64,000 bases of DNA from Micrococcaceae bacterium Sec5.7 (lineage in GTDB: Bacteria; Actinomycetota; Actinomycetes; Actinomycetales; Micrococcaceae), in contig CP144169.1 in assembly GCA_039636785.1 (NCBI GenBank), positions 372,001-436,000 of the forward strand. The letters run 5' to 3'. This document shows positions 1 through 8,692 of this stretch, one piece after another. The notes under the pieces are model-generated. The model searched no databases, was not told the DNA's origin, and saw nothing but the letters and a program-made list of their open reading frames with translations. Position 1 is the first letter of the stretch; every line of letters starts with the position of its first letter. Position numbers and translations under genes: made by a program.

Positions 1-1319
1 GCGAGCAGGATGGCGTTGGACTTGGCTGCGCGGCAGGCGGTCCAGGCGAAGGCGAGGTCCGCGAGGGTTGCCTCGTCTGCGGCTTTGCCGGCGGCGAGGG
101 TCCAGTTGGCGGGGGTATCGCCGTCGGCATCCACGTTGTCCGCGATCTGCACCAGAACGCCACCGGAGACCTGGCGGATTTCGGCCGGGTAGCGGCCGTA
201 GCCCTCGGGCAGGGTGAGCAGGCGGATGTTCTTCTTTTTGGAGAGGATCTCCACGGCTTCCGGCTCGAAGCCGGGCGCGATGACCACCTCGGTGAAGATC
301 TCCGCCACGGTGCGGGCCATGCCGGCAGTGACGGTGCGGTTGGCGGCAATCACGCCGCCGAATGCGGAGACGGGATCGCAGGCGTGGGCCTTGGCGTGGG
401 CGTCGGCGATGGGGTCGGCGGAGCCAGCGGCACCGACGGCCACACCGCACGGGTTGGCGTGCTTGATGATGGCCACCGCAGGCCCGGCGAAGTCGAACGC
501 GGCGCGGAGGGCGGCGTCGGCGTCCACGAAGTTGTTGTAGCTCATGGCCTTGCCGTGCAGCTGGTCCGCCTGCGCGATGCCGGCCGGGGCAGCCTTGTCC
601 ACGTACAGCGCGGCCTGCTGGTGCGGGTTTTCGCCGTAGCGGAGGACCTCGGAGCGCTCCAGCGCCAGGCCGGCGTAGGCAGGCCAGTCGATCACGCCGT
701 CGCCGTCTTCATCCAGGAACTGGCTGGCGGTCCAGGTTGCAACGGCGTTGTCATACGTGGCGGTGTGCGCGAACGCCTTGGCGGCCAGCCTGCGCCGGGT
801 CTTCAGGTCAAAACCGCCCTCGGCGGCGGCGGCAACCACTTCGCCGTAGAAGGCGGGGTCAACAACAATGGCGACGGCGGCGTGGTTCTTCGCGGCGGAG
901 CGCACCATGGCGGGGCCTCCGATGTCGATCTGCTCAACCACGGCGTCCTGCTCGGCGCCGGACTTCACGGTCTCCACAAACGGGTAGAGGTTCACCACCA
1001 CGAGGTCGAAGGTCTCGATTTCCATGCCGGCCAGGGTTTCCATGTGTGCCGGGACGCGGCGGTCGGCCAGGATGCCGCCGTGCACGCGCGGGTGGAGGGT
1101 CTTGACGCGGCCGTCCAGCATCTCGGGAGAGCCGGTGACTTCCTCGACCTCGGTTACCGGGATGCCGGCCGCGGCGATGGTCTTGGCGGTGGAACCGGTG
1201 GACACAATCTTCACCCCCGCTGCGTGCAGGCCTTTGGCGAGCTCCTCCAGACCGGTTTTGTCGTAGACCGAAATCAAGGCCCGGCGGATGGGAACACGGT
1301 CAAGCTGCGTGAAGCTCAC
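1..1319 (-). CDS. purH: Bifunctional AICAR formyltransferase / IMP cyclohydrolase (3' end outside window)
   Basis: This is the enzyme for the last two steps of de novo IMP synthesis in the cytosol. AICAR is formylated with 10-formyl-THF, then FAICAR is cyclised. The leftward frame opens with [20 protein letters not shown] and continues through [24 protein letters not shown], split here as [15 protein letters not shown] and VKIVSTGST, the typical methylglyoxal-synthase-like IMP cyclohydrolase N-terminus. The last visible residues, [20 protein letters not shown], are the conserved AICAR-transformylase segment with the KSNAI motif. About 439 codons are visible and the C-terminus runs off the left edge. 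The GTG start is supported by a GGAG-containing RBS about 9 bases upstream. In mycobacteria purH lies directly after purN, but here they are 4.7 kb apart, so purH probably needs its own promoter in the 165-bp gap. Confidence 0.95.
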   Translation of the reverse strand, partial: MSFTQLDRVPIRRALISVYDKTGLEELAKGLHAAGVKIVSTGSTAKTIAAAGIPVTEVEEVTGSPEMLDGRVKTLHPRVHGGILADRRVPAHMETLAGMEIETFDLVVVNLYPFVETVKSGAEQDAVVEQIDIGGPAMVRSAAKNHAAVAIVVDPAFYGEVVAAAAEGGFDLKTRRRLAAKAFAHTATYDNAVATWTASQFLDEDGDGVIDWPAYAGLALERSEVLRYGENPHQQAALYVDKAAPAGIAQADQLHGKAMSYNNFVDADAALRAAFDFAGPAVAIIKHANPCGVAVGAAGSADPIADAHAKAHACDPVSAFGGVIAANRTVTAGMARTVAEIFTEVVIAPGFEPEAVEILSKKKNIRLLTLPEGYGRYPAEIRQVSGGVLVQIADNVDADGDTPANWTLAAGKAADEATLADLAFAWTACRAAKSNAILL

Positions 1320-1484
1320 AAAAGTCTCCGTCTTATCTCGCGGTAATGCGCCGCGGTTGGTGGGGATACGGCCAGTTTATCGCGTTGCGGGGCCCGCCCC
1401 GCGTGCCTGCGGGAGTGTGAAGCGTGGCGGGCTGCAGCACAGGGCTTCCGTGCCGGTGTCTGCGGCGCGAAGTATGGTGAAGGC

Positions 1485-2534
1485 ATGGACAGCAATGCCA
1501 TGGTCCTCGTGGCCGATATCGGCAAAAGCCGCTGCCGGGTCGAGCTGCGCGAAGGTGTGGTGGATCTGGCCGCCGGCACCTGGCGTTCTGAAGTCCTGGC
1601 CGCCGCCGATTCCGCCGGCTTTCCGGGGCTGGGCATTCACAATGGCGCCGCGGAAGCGTTCCTGCTGATCACGGAGACCGCGGCCCGGCTGCAGCCACCG
1701 GCGCCTCCCGGCCTCGTTCCGGGCAGGATCCCGGGAGACGGCCCGCAGCCCTACTTCAGCCCGCTCACCGGAGCCGGCGCCGCCGTGGCCGGGGTGGAAG
1801 CCTCCTCCGGGCAATCCAAGGAACTTGCCCGGCTGCTGGCCGGGTACTTCGGAGTCCCCGCGGCGGTGCTCTCCGATGCGACGGCGGCCCACCTCGGAGC
1901 GCTCCACCGCGAGCCGGGAACCGTGCTGATTGTGGGGACCGGCGCGGTGGCGTTCCGTTTTGACCGCGAGGGCACCCTCCACCGCGCGGACGGCTGGGGT
2001 CCGCTTCTGGGTGACCGCGGCAGCGGCCGGTGGATCGGCCAGCAGGGCCTGCAGGCAGTTCTTGAAGCGCACGACGGCGGCCGGGCCACTTCGCTGAGTG
2101 CCCAGGCCGCCGCGCTGGTGGAGCTGCCCGGACAGGACCCGTCACCGGAAAATCTGCCCGGCTGGCTCGCCACACAGACCAATCCGTCGCGTGCCATGGC
2201 CCGCTTCGCGCCCAAGGTGCTGGCCGAAGCGGAGGCGGGTGACGCCGTCGCACGCGGGATCGTCGACGAAGCCTGCCGGATCCTGACGGTGACGGTGACG
2301 CGTGCGGTCGGCACGCACGCCGGGCCCCCGGCAACCACCACGTTCCCTCGGGTGGCCCTGCTTGGCGGCGTGGTGCAATCAGGGTTCTTCGCCGGTCTGC
2401 TGACCGAATCACTCACCCGGGCCGGGATCGAGGTGGTGGCGGCGCAGGGCGATGGACTGACCGGCGCCTCCCTCGCCGCCACCGGCCGCGAACTTCTCCA
2501 GGAAAGGTACATCCACCGTGCCGGACAACACTGA
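1485..2534 (+). CDS. BadF/BadG-type sugar kinase, probable MurNAc/GlcNAc kinase
   Basis: This is a 349-residue ASKHA-fold kinase. The N-terminal phosphate-1 loop reads VLVADIGKSRCRV. A second nucleotide-binding segment reads GTVLIVGTGAVAFRF and is followed by GWGPLLGDRGSGRWIGQQ, the GD.GSG signature of BadF/BadG/BcrA/BcrD ATPases and N-acetylglucosamine kinases. It overlaps murQ by 17 bases and is followed by an MFS transporter. The three together suggest phosphorylation of imported MurNAc or a related cell-wall amino sugar before MurQ cleaves the lactyl ether. Characterised clostridial MurK enzymes of this family phosphorylate both MurNAc and GlcNAc, so substrate choice here is inferred. The start is uncertain: ATG at 1500 is also in frame and neither has a well-spaced RBS. 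Confidence 0.85.
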   Translation: MDSNAMVLVADIGKSRCRVELREGVVDLAAGTWRSEVLAAADSAGFPGLGIHNGAAEAFLLITETAARLQPPAPPGLVPGRIPGDGPQPYFSPLTGAGAAVAGVEASSGQSKELARLLAGYFGVPAAVLSDATAAHLGALHREPGTVLIVGTGAVAFRFDREGTLHRADGWGPLLGDRGSGRWIGQQGLQAVLEAHDGGRATSLSAQAAALVELPGQDPSPENLPGWLATQTNPSRAMARFAPKVLAEAEAGDAVARGIVDEACRILTVTVTRAVGTHAGPPATTTFPRVALLGGVVQSGFFAGLLTESLTRAGIEVVAAQGDGLTGASLAATGRELLQERYIHRAGQH

Positions 2535-3483
2535 ACACCCCATGAACGCAGGCCTCCCCGAAGACGACCTCGCCGGGCTGCGCTCGGAACTTGCCGGGCT
2601 GATCACCGAGGCCTCGAACCCCGAGCTGGGCCTGCTGGACACCATGAGCACGTCGGAGCTGGTGGCGGCCATGAATGCGCAGGACGCCGGCGTGGCCGCG
2701 GCTGTGGGGCTGGCGGGTGCCAACATCATCCGCACCGTGGATGCCGTCACGGCCAAGCTCGCCGCGGGTGGCCGGCTGCTGTACCTCGGCGCGGGAACGG
2801 CAGGCCGGATGGGCGTGCTGGACGCCAGCGAGTGCCCGCCGACCTTCGGAACACCGCCGGAGATGGTGGTGGGCATCATTGCCGGCGGCAGCAAGGCTGT
2901 CGAGCAGGCCGTGGAGAACGCAGAAGATGATTTCGAGGCCGGCGCGCGGGACATCCGCGACGCCGGCGTGAGCGCGGCAGACGCCGTCGTCGGTATTTCC
3001 GCGTCCGGGCGGACCCCGTATGTGATCGGCGCGCTGAAGCAGGCGAACAGCCAGGGGGCGTTTACCGCGGCGCTGGCGTGCAATCCGGGCTCGGCGATCG
3101 GGCATGTGGCGAAGGTGGCCATCGAGGTGGCGGTGGGGCCGGAGTTTGTGGCCGGGTCCACGCGGCTGAAGTCCGGCACGGCGCAGAAGCTGGTGCTGAA
3201 CATGATCAGCACGCTCTCCATGGTGAAGCTGGGCAAGACCTACGGGAACCTGATGGTGGATCTGCAGGCCACCAATGCGAAGCTGCGGGCGAGGTCCCAG
3301 CGCACCGTGCAGCAGGCCACAGGGGCGGATCCGGCAGCGGCCGCTGAGGCCTTGGAATCGGTGGGCGGCTCGGTGAAGGCGGCCATCCTGGTGCTGCTGA
3401 CCGACGTTCCACCGGGTCAGGCTGCGGCTGCGCTGGAGCAGGCCGGCGGCTTTCTTCGGCAGGCGATCAAAGCCCGGCACTGA
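2518..3483 (+). CDS. murQ: N-acetylmuramic acid 6-phosphate etherase
   Basis: MurQ cleaves the D-lactyl ether of MurNAc-6-phosphate to give GlcNAc-6-phosphate and D-lactate, the committed step of cytosolic MurNAc catabolism and recycling. The 321-residue protein has the SIS fold. Visible family segments are GGRLLYLGAGTAGRMGVLDA, SECPPTFGTPPEMV, a GIIAGG turn, GISASGRTPYVIGAL and GSTRLKSGTAQKLVLNM, all diagnostic of MurQ. The GTG start at 2518 is favoured by GGAAAGG ten bases upstream; it overlaps the kinase gene, so the two are probably translationally coupled. An alternative ATG lies at 2542. The C-terminus resembles a small helical UBA-like tail, as in other MurQ proteins. Confidence 0.95.
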   Translation: MPDNTEHPMNAGLPEDDLAGLRSELAGLITEASNPELGLLDTMSTSELVAAMNAQDAGVAAAVGLAGANIIRTVDAVTAKLAAGGRLLYLGAGTAGRMGVLDASECPPTFGTPPEMVVGIIAGGSKAVEQAVENAEDDFEAGARDIRDAGVSAADAVVGISASGRTPYVIGALKQANSQGAFTAALACNPGSAIGHVAKVAIEVAVGPEFVAGSTRLKSGTAQKLVLNMISTLSMVKLGKTYGNLMVDLQATNAKLRARSQRTVQQATGADPAAAAEALESVGGSVKAAILVLLTDVPPGQAAAALEQAGGFLRQAIKARH

Positions 3484-3533
3484 CGCTCCGCTCGGACCGT
3501 CCCGGGGCGTTAGAGTTTTCTCAGGAGGCCGAG

Positions 3534-4886
3534 ATGAATACGTACACCACTGTGCCCAGCGGCGAACAGGTGGTCCAGGAACTGCCGTGGCGGTGGAAGG
3601 TCCAGGGACGGATCTTCATGATCGGCGGGCTGGGCTTCATGTTCGACGCCTGGGACGTGACGCTCAACGGCATCCTCATTCCGCTGCTGTCCACGCACTG
3701 GCAGCTGGCCGCCGGCGAGGTGGCCTGGGTGGGCACCTCCAACCTGATCGGCATGGCCATCGGCGCCTTCGTGTGGGGCACCATCGCGGACACCATCGGC
3801 CGCAAAAAGGCGTTCACGGCCACACTCCTGATCTTCTCGCTCTTCACAGTGCTGGGCGCCTTCTCCCCCGACTTCATCTGGTTCTGCGTGTTCCGGTTCA
3901 TGGCCGGCTTCGGGCTGGGCGGCTGTATCCCCGTGGACTATGCGCTGGTGGGCGAGTTCACGCCGCGGAAGCAGCGCGGCAGGGTGCTCACCGCAATGGA
4001 CGGCTGGTGGCCCGTGGGCGCTGCCCTCTGCGGTTTCGTGTCCGCCGGGCTCGTGGCGGCGTTCGCCGACTGGCGCCTGACCATGCTGGTGATGGTGCTG
4101 CCGGCGCTGCTCGTTTTCTGGGTGCGCCGGAGCGTGCCCGAATCGCCGCTGTTCCTCATCCGCAAGGGCCGCCGGGAGGAAGCCGCCAAGGTGATCGACG
4201 ATCTTGTCCTCGCCACCGGCGCCGAGCCCCGCGCGTACAGCCTGCCCGATCCCCAGGCCGCTCCACGCCTCTCTGCCGGCAGCGCCTGGCAGCAGCTGCG
4301 CCGTGTGTGGCTGTTCAACTGGAAGATCACGACGGCGGCCTGGGCCCTGTTCTTCAGCATCCTCCTGGTCTACTACCTTGCGCTGACGTGGATGCCCCGG
4401 ATCCTGATCGGTGCGGGCTTCGAGGAGTACAAGGCGTTCGTCACCACGGCGTCCATGGCCGCCGTCGGACTCCTTGGTGTGGTGGTGGCCGCACTGCTGG
4501 TGGAGCGCGTGGGCCGCAAGTGGATCCTGGCCATTACGGGTCCGCTGTCCGCGCTGACGCTGGTGATTGTGGCGTTTGTGGTGGACATCCCCACGGCTGC
4601 CGTGTTCTGGCTGCTGGTGTTCGGCTTCGTGGTGCAGATCGCCATCCCGGTCCTGTACGCGTATGTGTCGGAGCTCTATCCCACCGAGCTGCGCGGCACG
4701 GGCTTCGGCTGGGCGTCCACGTTCTCGCGGCTTGGTGCAGGGTTCGGGCCGCTGGTGTTTGCCTCCTACTTCTGGCCGGAGTTCGGCCTGGCTACGTCCT
4801 TCGCGCTTGCTGGCGGGCTGGTGCTGCTGGCCGTGCTGTGGATGGCGTTCCTCTCCCCCGAGACCAGGCAGCGCAGGCTCGAGTAA
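3534..4886 (+). CDS. MFS transporter of the sugar/metabolite:H+ symporter type
   Basis: This 450-residue inner-membrane protein has about 12 predicted hydrophobic spans. The MFS motif A appears as GTIADTIGRKKAF after TM2 and again, weaker, as LLVERVGRKWIL in the second half. The motif GRVLTAMDGWWPVG after TM4 and PESPLFLIRKGRREEA before the central loop place it with the sugar/metabolite:H+ symporter branch. A strong AGGAGG RBS sits at 3523-3528. It begins 50 bases after murQ and is co-directional, so it is a likely importer of MurNAc or anhydro-muropeptide sugars for this operon. That substrate is inferred from position only. Confidence 0.88.
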   Translation: MNTYTTVPSGEQVVQELPWRWKVQGRIFMIGGLGFMFDAWDVTLNGILIPLLSTHWQLAAGEVAWVGTSNLIGMAIGAFVWGTIADTIGRKKAFTATLLIFSLFTVLGAFSPDFIWFCVFRFMAGFGLGGCIPVDYALVGEFTPRKQRGRVLTAMDGWWPVGAALCGFVSAGLVAAFADWRLTMLVMVLPALLVFWVRRSVPESPLFLIRKGRREEAAKVIDDLVLATGAEPRAYSLPDPQAAPRLSAGSAWQQLRRVWLFNWKITTAAWALFFSILLVYYLALTWMPRILIGAGFEEYKAFVTTASMAAVGLLGVVVAALLVERVGRKWILAITGPLSALTLVIVAFVVDIPTAAVFWLLVFGFVVQIAIPVLYAYVSELYPTELRGTGFGWASTFSRLGAGFGPLVFASYFWPEFGLATSFALAGGLVLLAVLWMAFLSPETRQRRLE

Positions 4887-4896
4887 CCCTCTTTGT

Positions 4897-4964
4897 GCCC
4901 AACTAGCTCGCAGTAGGTGTCGTTTTGAGCCCTCATAACGACACCTACTGCGAGCTACTTGGGC
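4897..4964. repeat. Long inverted repeat, copy 1 (near-perfect hairpin)
   Basis: Two 28-base arms, starting GCCCAACTAGCTCGCAG and ending CTGCGAGCTACTTGGGC, pair with one mismatch around a 12-base centre. The element lies between the stop of the MFS gene and the stop of the facing DUF559-like gene, so it could end transcription from both sides. Its right arm supplies the last codons (Ser-Pro-Lys) and stop codon of the leftward gene. A decayed copy lies at 5984-6038. Two copies in 1.1 kb suggest a dispersed, possibly mobilisable repeat family rather than an ordinary terminator. Confidence 0.85.
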
Positions 4965-5908
4965 GACCAGCCGCGGCTGAGCATCGCGGTGCGGATCTTC
5001 GCGACGGCCGAACGCGCGTCGTTCCCCATGTGCCGCTTCGAAACCCGGACCAGCAGCCAACCGGCGTGGCTGAAGTCCTCTTCGCGCGCAATGTCGCGGA
5101 CGATCTGCGCACCCTCGGAATGCCCTTCGCCGTCGTACTCCACGGCAACGCGGTGTTCGGGAAAGGCCAGATCGGGTTGACGTACGACGCCGGCCCGCAG
5201 CTGGGTGGGAACGTTGAGTTCCGGTTCAGGCAGTCCCGCCCTTTCCAGAGACAGCCGGAGCCGGGTTTCAGGGGCTGAATCCGCACCGACGCGTGCCTGT
5301 TCGAGGGCCAGCCGGGCCTTCCGGATTCCGGGCGTTCCCTTGTGCCGGTCGAGCATGTCCGCAAGTTGCACGGGCGTGGCGTGGGGCTTCGTCCGCCCTT
5401 CAAAGTCCGGCCGCGGAATCCGCAGCAGATGGTCCGCCACCACGGTGATTTCGTCCACACTCATCTTCCGAGCGCAGTCCAGCCAGGTGCGGATCCGGCT
5501 CGTGACCAGCATTCCGTCGATGCTGGTGATTTCGTCGCCGAAGAATTGGCCCACATGGCCAACCACGCCTGTCCGGCGGGGAATTGCCATCGTATCCGGG
5601 CGTGAGATGTGGATGCCCGGATCGTTGCTTCGCGGCAGGAAACCGGGAAATGACCAGAGCAAAAAGGCGGTGGTGTGCGAAGCAGCCGAGAACTTCGTGA
5701 CCAGGGTGAAGGGTCGGACCGCGAACTGAAGCGGAACGTCATTTGGTTGGCCCGGGCCTGCCAGCACTGCGGATTGTCTGATGCCGCGGCTTGGAGCGGA
5801 CAGCGCGCGGTGCCTCAACCGGCGTCGGCCGACTCCGGCGGCCAACGCTTCCCGGAAAGTAAATGGGACGGAATCCAGTGGCTCCGGCAGGGGTCGTGGG
5901 GTCCTCAT
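4955..5908 (-). CDS. DUF559/Vsr-like endonuclease-fold protein
   Basis: This is a 317-residue protein. The N-terminal 190 residues resemble the AbiEi-like/winged region often found with DUF559 in actinobacteria (TSRIRTWLDCARKM and a preceding H-T-T-AFLLW segment). The C-terminal third has a PD-(D/E)xK-like core: SAPETRLRL, then QPDLAFPEHRVAVEYDGEGH, then DFSHAGWLLVRVSKRH, as in very-short-patch-repair (Vsr) and DUF559 proteins. Nuclease activity is inferred and the biological role is unknown. It is bracketed by two inverted-repeat copies, and its stop codon lies inside one of them. It interrupts the usual purN-purH neighbourhood, which suggests insertion. ATG at 5908 is the start of the open frame; I see no strong RBS. 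Confidence 0.78.
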   Translation of the reverse strand: MRTPRPLPEPLDSVPFTFREALAAGVGRRRLRHRALSAPSRGIRQSAVLAGPGQPNDVPLQFAVRPFTLVTKFSAASHTTAFLLWSFPGFLPRSNDPGIHISRPDTMAIPRRTGVVGHVGQFFGDEITSIDGMLVTSRIRTWLDCARKMSVDEITVVADHLLRIPRPDFEGRTKPHATPVQLADMLDRHKGTPGIRKARLALEQARVGADSAPETRLRLSLERAGLPEPELNVPTQLRAGVVRQPDLAFPEHRVAVEYDGEGHSEGAQIVRDIAREEDFSHAGWLLVRVSKRHMGNDARSAVAKIRTAMLSRGWSPK

Positions 5909-5983
5909 CGCCCCATCGTGTCAAACGCAACGGCGGCGTGGAGAGTTATCCACAGGTCTGCATCCGCCAATCACGTCTGACTG

Positions 5984-6038
5984 GCAGTAGGTGTCGTTTT
6001 GAGCGCCCAAAACGACAACAATTGCGAGTTAGTTGGGC
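5984..6038. repeat. Long inverted repeat, copy 2 (decayed)
   Basis: This copy carries GGCAGTAGGTGTCGTTTTGAG and the facing arm ending GCGAGTTAGTTGGGC (first arm: GGCAGTAGGTGTCGTTTTG). It matches the element at 4897-4964 but has lost the outer 11 bases or so of the left arm and has several substitutions in the right arm. The outer right arm encodes the last residues (Gln-Pro-Asn) and stop of purN, just as copy 1 encodes the end of the DUF559-like gene. Confidence 0.8.
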
Positions 6039-6601
6039 TGCTCGGCGGCGAGGGAAGCCAAGGTGGAGACCAGGAGGCGGCGCTCTACCACCTTGATGCG
6101 TTCGTGCAGGGTGTCCTCGGTGTCATCCGGAGCAATCACCACGGCTTCCTGGGCGATGATGGGCCCGGTGTCCACGCCGGCGTCGGCCCAGTGGACCGTG
6201 CATCCCGTGACTTTCACGCCGTATGCCATGGCGTCGCGGACGCCGTGGGCGCCGGGGAACGCGGGCAGCAGGGCGGGGTGGGTGTTGAGGTATCTGCCGT
6301 CGAACGCTTCAATGAAGCCGGGGCTCACGATCCGCATGAATCCGGACGAAACCACCACGTCCGGGCTGTACGCGGCCACGGCCTCGGTCAGCGCGGCGTT
6401 CCAGTCGGCACGGTCCTCGTAGGCCTTGAAATCAACAACAAACGTGGGGAATCCGGCGGCCGCCGAGCGCTTCACACCATATGTGCCGGGCCGGTCCGCC
6501 CCCACGGCGGCGATCTCCACGTCCAGCTGGCCCTCGTTCACGGCGTCGATGACGGCCTGCAGGTTGGAGCCGGTACCGGAAACGAGGACAACTATGCGCA
6601 T
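6029..6601 (-). CDS. purN: Phosphoribosylglycinamide formyltransferase
   Basis: This is the GAR transformylase of purine synthesis and uses 10-formyl-THF. The 190-residue length is normal for the family. The N-terminal loop VVLVSGTGSNLQAVIDAV binds the ribose phosphate. YLNTHPALLPAFPGAHGVRD holds the catalytic Asn and His, and HWADAGVDTGPI holds the catalytic Asp and the folate-site loop. The gene reads in the same direction as perM upstream and purH downstream. A rightward membrane-protein gene separates it from perM, so a strict operon is unlikely. Its final codons lie in a repeat. Confidence 0.96.
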   Translation of the reverse strand: MRIVVLVSGTGSNLQAVIDAVNEGQLDVEIAAVGADRPGTYGVKRSAAAGFPTFVVDFKAYEDRADWNAALTEAVAAYSPDVVVSSGFMRIVSPGFIEAFDGRYLNTHPALLPAFPGAHGVRDAMAYGVKVTGCTVHWADAGVDTGPIIAQEAVVIAPDDTEDTLHERIKVVERRLLVSTLASLAAEQPN

Positions 6602-6640
6602 GGGTCTAGCTTATGGGCAGGCTCGCGTAGGCTGGAAAAC

Positions 6641-7072
6641 ATGAACACCACCCCGGACCCGGCTGGGCCCCAGCGGACCAAGACACCGCTCAGCGAGGCA
6701 GCCAAGACCTCCCTGTCCAAGACCCATAACCTGTTCCGCGTGTTTATTGTGGCGGTGCTGGGTGCGTTCTTTGTGTTCCAGCTGGACATTAACTACCTGT
6801 GGCTGAGCGCCATTCTCACCGCGGCCAGCGTTGCCTTGGGTGTCATGGTGCTGATCCGCACGATCCGGCTCAAGGAGTCCAGGCTCGTGCTGTTCGGGAC
6901 CATCTCCGGGCTGGTGGTCTCCCTGGTGATGGTGCTGCTGGTGCTGACATCGGCTTTTTTCTTCAACCAGGTCCGCGACTTCCAGCAGTGCTCCCGCTTT
7001 GCCCTCACGAATCAGGCAATGTCCGGTTGCCGGGTTCAGCTGGAACACTCGCTCCCCCTCCAGCTGCGCTAG
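6641..7072 (+). CDS. Small integral membrane protein, unknown function
   Basis: This 143-residue protein has a polar N-terminus of about 32 residues. Three hydrophobic spans follow (FRVFIVAVLGAFFVFQL, LSAILTAASVALGVMVLI, ISGLVVSLVMVLLVLTSAFF), then a short tail with two cysteines (QQCSRF and SGCRVQ). It diverges from purN with only 39 bases between the start codons, so the promoters must overlap. The frame is open further upstream, but the ATG at 6641 is the first start outside purN. I do not recognise a named family. Confidence 0.75.
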   Translation: MNTTPDPAGPQRTKTPLSEAAKTSLSKTHNLFRVFIVAVLGAFFVFQLDINYLWLSAILTAASVALGVMVLIRTIRLKESRLVLFGTISGLVVSLVMVLLVLTSAFFFNQVRDFQQCSRFALTNQAMSGCRVQLEHSLPLQLR

Positions 7073-7101
7073 ACGAGGGCTCCGCTGACACCAAACCGAT
7101 G

Positions 7102-8430
7102 CTAGGCGTTTTCGAGGTCCGCCTCGTGAAGTTCCTGCTGGCGTTCCAGCCACGGCCCGGCAGCGTAACCGATCACGACGCCGGTGCCCACTTCCGCTGC
7201 CACCCAGGCTGCCGTCCATAAAGGGTCGGGGCCGATGTCCGTCAGCCGGCCGATTCCGGCCGAGCCACGGGCCATCCATGCCAGCGCCCCGGCCAGTGCT
7301 CCTGCGGCCACGCCCGCCATCACGCCGAGTGCCAGGGTGGACGCCGTAGCCGTGAACCAGCGGGCGTGGACCTTGATGGAAAGCCATTCGTCAAAGTGGT
7401 TTTCGCCTTCGCGCAGGAACCACCAGCCAGCCAGCAGACCGGCCAGCACCGGCACCACCAGCGCCACGAACCCGTAGTCCAGCTGCCCGGAAGGAATGGC
7501 AGCAAACACCGGGATGGACGGCAGCGGCCCCACGGCTGTACCCAGCGGGCCAACCTGCGAGCCGGCACCCAGGGCGAAGCCGGAGCCGGATGTCCAGGAG
7601 AGCGCAAAAATCGCGAGGTTGGGCAGGAAGCCGAGCTGCGCAATGGTGAGGACGCCGCCTCCCATGGCCCCGGCGTCGAGCCCTTCATAGACGGCGACTA
7701 TCAGGTTCCAGTGGATCAACAGATCAACGGCGAGCAGGGCGCAGGACAGCGCGAGCGCGGCCATCAGCGCCACAAATCCCGCCTTCGCTGCGGACGCAAG
7801 GTACGAGCCGGCCCAGCGCGAATGCTGGCTGGTGCGGGCGATCCAGTCAACGGCGTCGACGCCGATCAGCCGGCTCCAGGAGCCCGCCTCGCGGCGGGCG
7901 CCGATCACCATGCCCAGGGCAAACGGGACCAGCGGCATCAGCATGGCGAACCAGAGGTTAATAACGACGTCCGACGTGCGGCACACGAAGCCCGTGGCGG
8001 CTCCGAACGCGGCGTAGATGACCCAGGAGCCGAGCAGCGCCTGCCACAGCTGGTCCGTGTAGGAGGCGCGGGCGAGGCGGCGGCCCGCACGCCAGGCGAG
8101 GAGGAACGGGATGAGCGTGAGGCCCAGCGGGATGAGCGAAAGTGTGCCGGATGCGCTCTGACCTGCAACTCCGGCGCCGATGGTGGCGAGCTCCAGCGGC
8201 ACAGCGTGGATCAGGAGCCAGGCCTGGCCGGCGAGGCGTGCCAGGACGTCGAAATGGCTGTTCTGGAAACCGGCTGTGGCCCACACCGCGATAACCGGCG
8301 CCACCACCACCAGCGCGGAAATGATGGCGGCCTGGGCCGATTCGAGCGCTCCCTGCAGCCACAAGGGCATGGGAAGGCCACGTTCTCCGGTCTGATCAGC
8401 GCGCAGTTTCATCGTGTTCCATGGTGCCAT
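7102..8430 (-). CDS. perM: PerM/DUF6350-type multispanning membrane protein
   Basis: This is a very hydrophobic protein of about 440 residues with roughly ten predicted spans and a C-terminal tail ERQQELHEADLENA. Its position just before purN, with purH beyond, matches Mycobacterium tuberculosis perM (Rv0955)-purN-purH. That synteny, the length and the hydrophobic profile support assignment to the PerM/DUF6350 family, which in mycobacteria is linked to cell division and persistence; the role here is inferred. Start choice: ATG at 8430 has GAGGGA upstream. ATG at 8412 (MKLRADQ) is also plausible. An earlier in-frame ATG at 8463 begins inside a REP-like repeat and is unlikely. Confidence 0.8.
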   Translation of the reverse strand: MAPWNTMKLRADQTGERGLPMPLWLQGALESAQAAIISALVVVAPVIAVWATAGFQNSHFDVLARLAGQAWLLIHAVPLELATIGAGVAGQSASGTLSLIPLGLTLIPFLLAWRAGRRLARASYTDQLWQALLGSWVIYAAFGAATGFVCRTSDVVINLWFAMLMPLVPFALGMVIGARREAGSWSRLIGVDAVDWIARTSQHSRWAGSYLASAAKAGFVALMAALALSCALLAVDLLIHWNLIVAVYEGLDAGAMGGGVLTIAQLGFLPNLAIFALSWTSGSGFALGAGSQVGPLGTAVGPLPSIPVFAAIPSGQLDYGFVALVVPVLAGLLAGWWFLREGENHFDEWLSIKVHARWFTATASTLALGVMAGVAAGALAGALAWMARGSAGIGRLTDIGPDPLWTAAWVAAEVGTGVVIGYAAGPWLERQQELHEADLENA

Positions 8431-8448
8431 GTTCGGGCCGCGTCCCTC

Positions 8449-8613
8449 GGTTTCGACAGGCACAATCAGCAGGGCTCAATTACCGCCGTTCGTGGTTGTC
8501 CGTGCACAGCCGCCGTAGCGCTCCGGTCCGGCAGCGCGGGGGTTCTCAGTCCGGGCAGAACCCCTTATCCTCCGGTGATCGGGCCCGTCGAGATCCCGGT
8601 TTCGACAGGCCCG
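8449..8613. repeat. Two copies of the TTTCGACAGG (REP-like) repeat, one in a hairpin
   Basis: The motif GGTTTCGACAGGC occurs at 8449-8462 and 8598-8611. It is the reverse complement of the GAGCCTGTCGAAACC family scattered through this window. Around the second copy, CGGGCCCGTCGA and TCGACAGGCCCG pair, with one mismatch, across a ten-base loop. It lies in the intergenic space between the divergent perM and DUF4383 genes. Confidence 0.7.
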
Positions 8614-8692
8614 AGCACCGGCGCATTCCGGTGCTTTTTCGATAAACCAGACGTAAAATTGGAATGTCCGCAATCAGTGGTTGGAGGCAGAA

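Noticed and set aside
384..1346. A 320-codon rightward frame over purH
   Set aside because: The leftward purH frame has clear family motifs; this is its antisense shadow.
3510..5060. A 516-codon leftward frame over the MFS gene
   Set aside because: The product is Gly/His/Arg-rich without motifs, while the rightward frame encodes a clear MFS protein with a strong RBS.
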